Shown here in pieces: positions 1-5,251 of a DNA stretch of 6,389 nt. The DNA comes from Lachnospiraceae bacterium (GTDB lineage: Bacteria; Bacillota; Clostridia; Lachnospirales; Lachnospiraceae). Numbering within the stretch: the first letter of the stretch is position 1; every line of letters starts with the position of its first letter. The DNA is taken from the NCBI GenBank assembly GCA_017964055.1, contig JAGCSS010000169.1, forward strand, positions 1-6,389, written 5' to 3'. A model generated the notes under the pieces. That model did not search any database, was not told the DNA's origin, and saw only the letters and a program-made list of their open reading frames with translations. The translations under genes and the position numbers were made by a program.

Positions 1-201
1 AAACGCGCCGGGGAAGAGGTTAAGGCCCGCCGCACGCATGGTATCGACGCTTTCGTTTGCGAGCAGGCTGATCTGCCTGTGCCAGTTGCCTGCGTGCGCG
101 TCGCCGATGATGCCGTGTTCGAGCTTAACGTCGATATACGGTACCTCGTGCTTCTGAGTTCCCTTTTTTTCACTGATGCATACTGCGATAACTGTGGCCA
201 T
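1..201 (-). CDS. MOSC domain-containing protein, N-terminal part (runs off left edge)
   Basis: Reading the minus strand from 201 gives 67 open codons beginning MATVIAVCISEKKGTQKHEV, with a later HGIIGDAHAGNWHRQISLL segment (residues about 29-47). This is the pattern I recognise from short clostridial MOSC proteins. MOSC domains (named after the Moco sulfurase C-terminus) are linked to molybdenum-cofactor and sulfur-carrier chemistry, and small stand-alone forms often sit near moa/mog genes. The part of the domain that would carry the conserved cysteine is not in the window, so activity cannot be judged. Two in-frame ATGs exist, at 207 and 201. I chose 201 because the AGGAAGG at 216-210 is then 8 nt away, against 2 nt for the first. 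The gene is divergent from the plus-strand genes and incomplete at position 1. Family is fairly sure; exact role unknown. Confidence 0.85.
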   Translation of the reverse strand, partial: MATVIAVCISEKKGTQKHEVPYIDVKLEHGIIGDAHAGNWHRQISLLANESVDTMRAAGLNLFPGAF

Positions 202-209
202 GGTCATAT

Positions 210-216
210 CCTTCCT
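210..216 (-). promoter_or_regulatory. Ribosome binding site of the MOSC gene (decides its start)
   Basis: The minus strand reads AGGAAGG here. It is 8 nt before the ATG at 201 but only 2 nt before the in-frame ATG at 207, which favours 201 as the translation start. Confidence 0.7.
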
Positions 217-222
217 GCGCTG

Positions 223-251
223 ACGGCTCTTGCCGTTCTTGCGCTGCCGTT
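223..251. repeat. Short repeats and small hairpin in the divergent spacer
   Basis: TGCCGTT occurs at 231-237 and again at 245-251, a 14-nt period. ACGGC at 223-227 can pair with GCCGT at 232-236 (5-bp stem, 4-nt loop) or with the second GCCGT copy at 246-250. In the MOSC transcript these would lie in the leader just upstream of the ribosome binding site. They could be an operator or a small RNA fold, or chance. Confidence 0.4.
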
Positions 252-260
252 AAGTATAGT
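230..260 (+). promoter_or_regulatory. Candidate promoter for the 83-aa gene and surE
   Basis: TATAGT at 255-260 could serve as a -10, with TTGCCG at 230-235 as a -35. The 19-nt spacing is longer than ideal, so this is a weak call. The -10 overlaps those of the divergent MOSC promoter, so the two directions could compete. Confidence 0.3.
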
Positions 261-285
261 GTACCATAAAATTTGAGAAAGACAA
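253..285 (-). promoter_or_regulatory. Candidate promoter for the MOSC gene
   Basis: On the minus strand a -35-like TTGTCT (285-280) is followed after 16 nt by TACACT (263-258), and immediately after that by TATACT (258-253), either of which could be the -10. Transcription would begin around 245-250 and give a leader of about 45-50 nt. This is pattern matching only; the sequence also overlaps the candidate promoter of the divergent plus-strand genes. Confidence 0.4.
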
Positions 286-295
286 AATATTTTTT

Positions 296-301
296 AGGAG
301 G
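296..301 (+). promoter_or_regulatory. Ribosome binding site of the 83-aa gene (decides its start)
   Basis: A perfect AGGAGG lies 7 nt before the ATG at 309. This rules in favour of 309 over the in-frame TTG at 273, which would place the SD sequence inside the coding region. Confidence 0.85.
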
Positions 302-308
302 ACAACGT

Positions 309-560
309 ATGGAAGAACTGACGATGAGTGTATCGGGCATATGCAGGAAAGACGGCAAAAAGCTGGCATACGTGACCTTCTCGGATGACCGGCGCAGAGC
401 CGAAGGCGTGATACCCGACTGCAGGATCATAAGCAGCAGCGGTTTTACCGAAGAGGAGACCGGTCAGCTCGAACTGTACATGAAGATGAATCTGCAGGAG
501 CTGAAGCAGCGGTCGGCCGCGATCAGTCCCTTAAGAGCCATGATGAATGAAAAGGAATGA
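309..560 (+). CDS. Small conserved-looking protein of unknown function (83 aa)
   Basis: The reading frame encodes 83 residues starting MEELTMSVSGICRKDGKK. I do not recognise a named family, although the style resembles short uncharacterised Lachnospiraceae proteins. The N-terminal part (residues about 5-45) alternates hydrophobic and polar residues, as in a small beta-rich fold, and contains a YVTFSDD segment followed by a charged RRR stretch and IPDC. The C-terminal part (about 48-83) is likely helical (EEETGQLELYMKMNLQELKQ). There is no signal peptide or membrane segment, so it is probably cytosolic. It has a strong AGGAGG site and ends 6 nt before surE, so the two are almost certainly co-transcribed. 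That is the only hint to its role. Confidence 0.82.
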   Translation: MEELTMSVSGICRKDGKKLAYVTFSDDRRRAEGVIPDCRIISSSGFTEEETGQLELYMKMNLQELKQRSAAISPLRAMMNEKE

Positions 561-566
561 GAAATA

Positions 567-1277
567 ATGAGAAAGATACTTATCACAAACGATGACGGAA
601 TATATGCCGACGGGATCGTAAGACTCGCGCGGGCGGCGGTGAAATTCGGAGAGGTGTGGGTCATCGCACCCGACGGACAGAGGAGCGCGATGTCGCATTA
701 CATTACGCTGCATACGCATATCGACGCACACAAGGTACATGATTTTCCCGTTGAGGGCGTGCATGCTTATAAATCCACCGGCACACCTGCAGACTGCGTG
801 CGTTTCGGACTGCTGAACTTTGTGCAGGCGGACGCGGTGCTCACGGGCATCAATTTCGGCTACAACTGCGGGACCGACCTGCAGTATTCCGGCACGGCGG
901 GTGCGGCGTTCGAGGCAGCCGTCGAGGGCGTTCACGCGATCGCTTTTTCGGAAGGGGCGCACGGAGTGCACGAGGTCAGCGACAGATATCTGGAGCAGCT
1001 GCTCGGCGAATATCTTGAAAAGCCTCTCGAAAGGAATACGATCTGGAACATCAATTTCCCCGAATGCGCACTGGAGGATTTCAAAGGGATACTTACCGGC
1101 AGGACCGTTGCGCACGGCGGATATTACAGGGATTCGTACCCCTATGAGACACTTCCGGACGGCGGCATCCGCATGACCATACACGGCGAAAAGGAAGTAC
1201 GGGCGCAGGAGGGCTCCGACTATCGGGCATGCGTCGAGAATTATATTTCCGTAGGTGTTGTGAGGAATCTCGGATAA
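567..1277 (+). CDS. surE: 5'/3'-nucleotidase SurE
   Basis: The 236-residue product opens with the SurE signature ITNDDG (residues 6-11). D9 and D10, S40 in the APDGQRSAMSH loop and N96 in TGIN match the positions that bind the divalent metal in known SurE structures. GTPADC (72-77) and YSGTAGAA (107-114) are further family blocks. The C-terminus carries DYRACVENYISVGVV, typical of the family. Its length is near the usual 240-260 residues. SurE enzymes are cytosolic metal-dependent phosphatases that remove phosphate from 5'- and 3'-nucleoside monophosphates; some also attack short polyphosphate. An AAAGGA site (551-556) inside the end of the upstream gene precedes the ATG by about 10 nt. The gene is followed by an AT-rich gap, so it probably closes a two-gene operon. 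All key residues are present. Confidence 0.97.
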   Translation: MRKILITNDDGIYADGIVRLARAAVKFGEVWVIAPDGQRSAMSHYITLHTHIDAHKVHDFPVEGVHAYKSTGTPADCVRFGLLNFVQADAVLTGINFGYNCGTDLQYSGTAGAAFEAAVEGVHAIAFSEGAHGVHEVSDRYLEQLLGEYLEKPLERNTIWNINFPECALEDFKGILTGRTVAHGGYYRDSYPYETLPDGGIRMTIHGEKEVRAQEGSDYRACVENYISVGVVRNLG

Positions 1278-1308
1278 TGCATAAAAATGCATAATAATTT
1301 ATATTATT
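1277..1308. repeat. AT-rich repeats downstream of surE (possible weak terminator or operator)
   Basis: ATGCATAA occurs twice, at 1277-1284 and 1287-1294, each containing the palindrome ATGCAT, so the pair can also fold as a hairpin with an AAAA loop. It is followed by AATAAT-TTAT-ATTATT (1293-1308), an all-AT inverted repeat. There is no GC-rich stem with a U tract, so I cannot call a normal intrinsic terminator. Confidence 0.35.
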
Positions 1309-1333
1309 TCTACTACACAAAAGCCGCTTTTTA

Positions 1334-1342
1334 TGATACAAT
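1334..1342 (+). promoter_or_regulatory. Candidate extended -10 promoter for the nucleotidase-fusion operon
   Basis: TGATACAAT fits the extended -10 pattern TGnTAnAAT, with no good -35 upstream, as is common for extended -10 promoters. Transcription would start near 1349 and leave a leader of roughly 55 nt before the ATG at 1403. It lies in the only AT-rich gap upstream of the long run of plus-strand genes. Confidence 0.5.
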
Positions 1343-1402
1343 TTTCTTTCCCGAGGATAACAATTTTTTGGGCGTATTTTACATGGAAGGTTATGTGGAA
1401 AG

Positions 1403-2530
1403 ATGAGGAAGTACAGACTAAGAGTCGGTCTTGATGTGGATGATGTCCTCTACGAGTGTAATTCCTATGCGCTGCAGATACTCAGCGAAAGGTACCCGGA
1501 TGAGGAACCCATGAGCATAAACGAGATAAAGGGATGGGGAGAGTTCGGACGCCATCCGAAGGAGAGGATAGCGCTGTTCTCGGATCCCGAGTTCGTGCGC
1601 ACGCAGCCGATAGTGCAGGGAGCGCAGCGCTTTGTGAGCGAGCTCTCGAAGATCGCGGACGTGTTCTTTGTTACGGCGGTGCCCGTTGTGTGCATGAGCG
1701 CGAGAGGCGAGCGCCTGCTGCAGGATTTCCCTGAGATCCCCGCGCAGAACATCATCATAGGCACGAGAAAGGACGTTATGTCCCTCGATATCCTGCTCGA
1801 TGACGGAGCGCACAACATATCGAGCTCGAAGGCCACATATCCGGTGCTGATGCGCAAGCCCTGGAACATGGATATGACAGGCATTTTGGCGGTCAACACA
1901 TACAGCGATTTCCTTCAGCTGTGCAAGATGATCAGGAACTCTTTCAACGAAAAGATAAACGATGTGAGCAGCGGCGGAGTGATCTGTCTCGTCGGACCTT
2001 CTGGTTCACTGAAGAATGAGATCGCGAACGAACTCTCGAAGAACTATAAGAAATACGAAAAACCCATTACCTCGACTACGCGTCCGAGGCGCGGCAACGA
2101 GTCCGACAATGCCTACAGGTTCATTTCCGAGGACCAGTTCGTCGAGGAAAAGGACGCGGGCAAATACATCGAGAGCACGGTTTATTCCCGCTATCATTTC
2201 GGCACCTCGATCGAGGAGATCGAGCCCATCACCGCGAGAGGGAATTACGCGATAATACCCATCGACGTGTGCGGCGCGCTCACGATCAAGAACCAGTTCA
2301 GGAAAAACTCACTGCTCGTCTTCGTTAACAGGGACAAGAAAGCAGTGGTAAAGGATATCGTGGAACGCGACATAGACGCGGACGACAAGGTTCGCCGCAT
2401 AATGTCCCTCGATTTCGAGTACAGGAACGCCGAGGTCTGTGATATAGAGCTAAAAGTGGGCGATGACGCGAAGGAAGCCGCGAAACAGCTCGCACAGATG
2501 ATAGAGACGAAATACACTCACACCAAATAA
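1403..2530 (+). CDS. Fusion: NT5C-type 5'(3')-nucleotidase (HAD) + guanylate-kinase-like domain with degenerate P-loop
   Basis: This 375-residue protein has two domains. Residues about 5-178 are a HAD hydrolase of the NT5C 5'(3')-deoxyribonucleotidase type: nucleophile motif GLDVDDVL (D11 nucleophile, D13 acid), motif II FVTA (T91), a basic residue near K123, motif IV LLDDGAHN (D133/D134), then PVLMRKPWN. Residues about 192-368 resemble guanylate kinase: STTRPRRGNE (224-233), YRF (238-240), E257, YHFGTS (264-269) and IDVCGA (287-292) correspond to GMP-binding blocks. However, the Walker A loop reads GPSGSLKN (198-205), with Leu replacing Gly before the Lys and Asn replacing the Ser/Thr, so ATP binding and kinase activity are doubtful. 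Family knowledge says the first domain dephosphorylates (d)NMPs; a GMP-sensing role for the second is inference. GGAAGG at 1385-1390 is 12 nt before the ATG. It leads the tightly packed nucleotide-related genes. Confidence 0.9.
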   Translation: MRKYRLRVGLDVDDVLYECNSYALQILSERYPDEEPMSINEIKGWGEFGRHPKERIALFSDPEFVRTQPIVQGAQRFVSELSKIADVFFVTAVPVVCMSARGERLLQDFPEIPAQNIIIGTRKDVMSLDILLDDGAHNISSSKATYPVLMRKPWNMDMTGILAVNTYSDFLQLCKMIRNSFNEKINDVSSGGVICLVGPSGSLKNEIANELSKNYKKYEKPITSTTRPRRGNESDNAYRFISEDQFVEEKDAGKYIESTVYSRYHFGTSIEEIEPITARGNYAIIPIDVCGALTIKNQFRKNSLLVFVNRDKKAVVKDIVERDIDADDKVRRIMSLDFEYRNAEVCDIELKVGDDAKEAAKQLAQMIETKYTHTK

Positions 2531-2539
2531 TTACGCCAT

Positions 2540-3472
2540 ATGTTTGAAAAACTTCTTGAAGATATCAGAAAATACGACAGGATCGTGATCCACCGCCATA
2601 AAAACCCGGACGGAGACGCTCTCGGCAGCCAGATAGGCCTGAAAAACCTGATCCTTGACAATTTCCCCGGGAAAACGGTCATGACGGTCGGGGATGAGGC
2701 CGGACGCTACGCGTTCATGGAGCAGTCCGCGATGGATACAGTCCCGGATGAGTTTTACGAGGGTGCGCTGGCCATCGTGCTCGATACATCGGGAGCGGAA
2801 CTCATCAGCGACGACAGGTACAAAACGGCGGCAAAGTCTTTCAGGGTGGATCACCATCTGTTCCTTGAGAAAATCTGTGATGACGAGATCCAGGACTCTT
2901 CATTTGAGAGCTGCTGCGGCATGATAGCGCTCTTTGCAAAGGAGTCGGGGCTCGCTCTCTCAAAGCTTTCCGCGACTTCGCTCTATACAGGCATGGTCAC
3001 GGATTCGGGCCGTTTCAGATATGATTCGACAAATTCCCGTACGTTTGAGACCGCGTCATTCCTGCTTTCGGCAGGGATCGATACGAATAAGCTTTTCGGC
3101 GATCTGTATGCCGAGGACTTCGAAGCGGTAAAGCGCAGGGCGCTCTTTGTGATGAAGATCCGCTTCACCGAACACAATTGTGCATATATATACAATACCG
3201 CAGCGGAGGTAGCTGAGCTCGGCATGAGCACCTTCAGCGTGTCGCGCGGTATGGTCGGAGTGATGGGAGACATAAAGGGAGTCGACATCTGGGTCAACTT
3301 CACCGAAGCGCCCGAGGGCGTGCTCTGTGAGATCCGGTCCTCGAAGTACAACATCAATCCGATCGCGGTAAAATACGGCGGAGGCGGCCACGAAAAGGCC
3401 AGCGGAGCCACGGTGGCAGACAAAGAGACCGCGATGCTGATGCTGAAGGACCTGGACGCGATGCTTGCATGA
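2540..3472 (+). CDS. DHH/DHHA1 phosphoesterase, NrnA-like (first of tandem pair)
   Basis: The 310-residue product matches bifunctional oligoribonuclease/pAp phosphatase NrnA in length and motifs. The DHH domain (about 1-190) has HKNPDGDALGS (H20, D24, D26), VLDTS (D82), VDHH (D104-H106) and TGMVTDSGRFRY (D155), the residues that hold two catalytic metals. The DHHA1 domain (about 225-305) ends with GGGGHEKASGA (280-290), the substrate-binding loop. NrnA enzymes are cytosolic; they clear 2-5-nt RNA fragments and convert pAp to AMP, and some relatives cleave linear or cyclic dinucleotides. The start follows the upstream stop by 9 nt, in the same frame, and has no recognisable SD sequence, suggesting translational coupling. 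Its residues after DHH (LFLE) differ from the downstream paralogue, so the substrates may differ. Family certain; precise substrate not. Confidence 0.95.
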   Translation: MFEKLLEDIRKYDRIVIHRHKNPDGDALGSQIGLKNLILDNFPGKTVMTVGDEAGRYAFMEQSAMDTVPDEFYEGALAIVLDTSGAELISDDRYKTAAKSFRVDHHLFLEKICDDEIQDSSFESCCGMIALFAKESGLALSKLSATSLYTGMVTDSGRFRYDSTNSRTFETASFLLSAGIDTNKLFGDLYAEDFEAVKRRALFVMKIRFTEHNCAYIYNTAAEVAELGMSTFSVSRGMVGVMGDIKGVDIWVNFTEAPEGVLCEIRSSKYNINPIAVKYGGGGHEKASGATVADKETAMLMLKDLDAMLA

Positions 3473-3528
3473 TGACGGGCCGGGACTGGATCTGCGGATA
3501 CGGAAGGAATTATTTACGAACTGTATGA
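3469..3528 (+). CDS. Possible 19-codon coupling mini-ORF between the nrnA-like genes
   Basis: An ATG at 3469 overlaps the stop of the upstream gene as ATGA (3469-3472). The frame stays open for 19 codons (starting MMTGRDWICGYGRN) and stops with TGA at 3526-3528, overlapping the downstream ATG at 3525 as a second ATGA. It has no SD of its own. It may act as a stop-start relay carrying ribosomes across the gap rather than encoding a functional peptide. Chance cannot be excluded. Confidence 0.3.
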   Translation: MMTGRDWICGYGRNYLRTV

Positions 3529-4499
3529 ATGAAGAGACAAAACAGCTTATTTTTGATAAAATAAAAGCATATGACAGGGTGATCGTTTCGAGACATATCC
3601 GTCCGGACGGCGACGCTGTCGGTTCGACCATGGGTTTTGCGCATATTATCAGGGATTCTTTCCCCGGTAAAGAGGTGCTTGTCGCCTGCGAGGATTATAC
3701 GGATTACGTTTCGTTCCTCGGCAGGGAGGACGGCGCGGTCCCCGAGGACAAATACAAGGACGCGCTGCTCGTGGTGCTCGATACCGCGGTGCTCGACCGC
3801 ATCTCGAACAACAACGCCTCACTCGCGAAGGAGATCATAAAGATCGACCATCATGTGGACATCGCTCCCTACGGCGATATCTCGTGGGTGGAGGATTTCA
3901 GGTCGTCCGTATGCGAGATGGTCGTTGATTTCTACCTGACATTTAAGGATGAGCTGACGCTCTCGAAGGATGCGGCGCTCTGCCTGTTCACCGGCATGGT
4001 GACGGACTCCGGGCGTTTCCGCTATGTCGAGACTACCGGCGATACCTTAAGGCTCGCGGCGGTACTGCTCGATGCCGGCATCGATACCGAGACGCTCTAT
4101 GCGAGACTATATCTCGAGGAGTTCGACGAGATCAGGTTCAGATCGTACGTCTACGACAATATGAAGACCACCGAGAACGGCGTTGCCTACATCTATGTTG
4201 ACGAGGCGATGCAGCAGAGGTTCTCGCTCACGCGTGAGCAGGCGAGCAATACCGTGGGACTGCTCGGCGAGATCAAGGGCAGCATCATCTGGCTCGCGTT
4301 CATCGACTACGAGGGCACGATCAGGGTCAGACTGCGCAGCAGATTCGTTGAGATCAACAAGCTCGCGGAGAAGTATCACGGCGGCGGACATGTCTGCGCG
4401 AGCGGCGCTACGGTTTACAGCCGTGAGGAGATGGAGGCGCTCTTAAAGGACGCCGACGACCTGATCAAAGATTACAAGGCAAATCATTTTTACCTATAG
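3525..4499 (+). CDS. DHH/DHHA1 phosphoesterase, NrnA-like (second of tandem pair)
   Basis: This 324-residue paralogue of the preceding gene keeps every catalytic motif: SRHIRPDGDAVGS (H24, D28, D30), VLDTA (D86), IDHH (D108-H110), TGMVTDSGRFRY (D161) and the C-terminal GGGHVCASGA (286-295). It should therefore be an active two-metal phosphoesterase on short oligonucleotides, pAp or linear dinucleotides. It differs in HGGGHVC against GGGGHEK in the substrate loop and in a longer C-terminal tail (DYKANHFYL). The ATG at 3525 lines the protein up with its paralogue and with NrnA proteins. A GGAAGGA at 3502-3508 is 16 nt upstream, unusually far. An in-frame TTG at 3465 would add 20 residues without homology and lacks an SD, so I rejected it. 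The stop overlaps the ribosome binding site of the next gene. Confidence 0.94.
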   Translation: MNEETKQLIFDKIKAYDRVIVSRHIRPDGDAVGSTMGFAHIIRDSFPGKEVLVACEDYTDYVSFLGREDGAVPEDKYKDALLVVLDTAVLDRISNNNASLAKEIIKIDHHVDIAPYGDISWVEDFRSSVCEMVVDFYLTFKDELTLSKDAALCLFTGMVTDSGRFRYVETTGDTLRLAAVLLDAGIDTETLYARLYLEEFDEIRFRSYVYDNMKTTENGVAYIYVDEAMQQRFSLTREQASNTVGLLGEIKGSIIWLAFIDYEGTIRVRLRSRFVEINKLAEKYHGGGHVCASGATVYSREEMEALLKDADDLIKDYKANHFYL

Positions 4500-4507
4500 A
4501 GGGGTTT

Positions 4508-5251
4508 ATGTTTTTTGATACGCAAAAGGCGGGCATGGCCAAACGCATTTCAGCGTGGCTGCTCGATATCATACTGCTCGCGGTCGCGGCGACCGGCTTC
4601 GCCGTAGTAGTTTCGATGGCTGTCGGATTCGATAAGACTTCGGACAGACTTGAAGCCTATTACGACTATTATGAGAGCGAATACGGGATCAATCTCGGCA
4701 TAACGGAGGAGGAGAGCGCGGCGCTCACGCCCGAGGAGGAGGCAAAGTATTACAAAGCCTTCGAGGTGATGGACGCAGACGAGGGCCTTATAAAGACCTA
4801 CAGGCTGACGGTCAATCTGTCGCTCGTGATCCTCTCCCTGGCCATCTTGCTGGCATATTTACTGACGGAGTTCGCGGTCCCGCTGTTTTTCGGAAACGGC
4901 CAGACGATCGGTAAAAAGATATTCGGCCTGTGCCTGATGCAGAAGGACCAGACGAAGCTCAAACCGCTGGCGCTCGCTGTCAGGACCCTGCTCGGCAAAT
5001 ATGCGGTCGAGACCATGATACCGGCGCTGATGATGGTCATGCTGCTCGGCGGCATGATTGGGAGCACGGCGACGATGGCCATAGGACTGCTGCTGGCGAT
5101 CCAGATACTGGTCATGTACAGATCGCCCGTGAACGCGGCCATACATGATGTGTTTGCGGCCACTGTGGTCGTGGATATGAAGAGCCAGAAGATATTTGAT
5201 GATCTGAAAGCAAAAGAGGAATACAAAATAAGAATGGAGAAGGGCTTATGA
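4508..5251 (+). CDS. RDD family integral membrane protein
   Basis: The 247-residue protein fits the RDD family. The first helix carries the namesake Arg and Asp in AKRISAWLLDIILLAV (R13, D20), followed by a hydrophobic run to about 39. Residues 40-98 form an acidic, Tyr-rich loop (DRLEAYYDYYESEYG, EEESAALTPEEEAKYY). A second helix lies at about 102-123. The conserved GNGQTIGKKIFGL (129-141) follows, then hydrophobic stretches at about 171-202, and finally NAAIHDVFAATVVVD, the family's late His-Asp segment. A charged tail ends the protein. RDD proteins have no single agreed function; some have been proposed as ion antiporters or transport partners. AGAGGGG (4498-4504) overlaps the upstream stop and sits close to the ATG. 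The gene overlaps the ABC ATPase gene by 4 nt, so the two are translationally coupled, hinting at a shared role. Confidence 0.9.
   Translation: MFFDTQKAGMAKRISAWLLDIILLAVAATGFAVVVSMAVGFDKTSDRLEAYYDYYESEYGINLGITEEESAALTPEEEAKYYKAFEVMDADEGLIKTYRLTVNLSLVILSLAILLAYLLTEFAVPLFFGNGQTIGKKIFGLCLMQKDQTKLKPLALAVRTLLGKYAVETMIPALMMVMLLGGMIGSTATMAIGLLLAIQILVMYRSPVNAAIHDVFAATVVVDMKSQKIFDDLKAKEEYKIRMEKGL

Noticed and set aside
79..276. Plus-strand 65-residue ORF at the left edge
   Set aside because: It lies opposite the MOSC coding region, whose conserved motif is clear on the minus strand, and its end runs into the promoter spacer.
273..308. TTG start extending the 83-aa gene by 12 residues
   Set aside because: It would place the perfect AGGAGG inside the coding sequence and has no SD upstream.
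531..1292. 253-codon minus-strand ORF opposite surE
   Set aside because: It is the antisense frame of surE, whose motifs are unmistakable; the minus-strand protein has no recognisable domain or matching ribosome binding site.
1278..1402. Riboswitch or small RNA in the gap before the fusion gene
   Set aside because: Only 125 bp of mostly A/T with short weak hairpins; no known riboswitch core or strong stem was visible, only a candidate promoter and short repeats.
1976..2530. Calling the C-terminal half of the fusion a functional guanylate kinase (gmk)
   Set aside because: The Walker A loop GPSGSLKN lacks the Gly and Ser/Thr flanking the Lys; the domain is better described as GK-like.
3465..3524. 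TTG start extending the second nrnA-like gene by 20 residues
   Set aside because: The extension has no similarity to NrnA proteins or to the paralogue, has no SD, and would overlap the upstream gene.
2983..3631. Minus-strand ORFs across the nrnA-like genes
   Set aside because: They are antisense to strongly conserved DHH/DHHA1 motifs on the plus strand.
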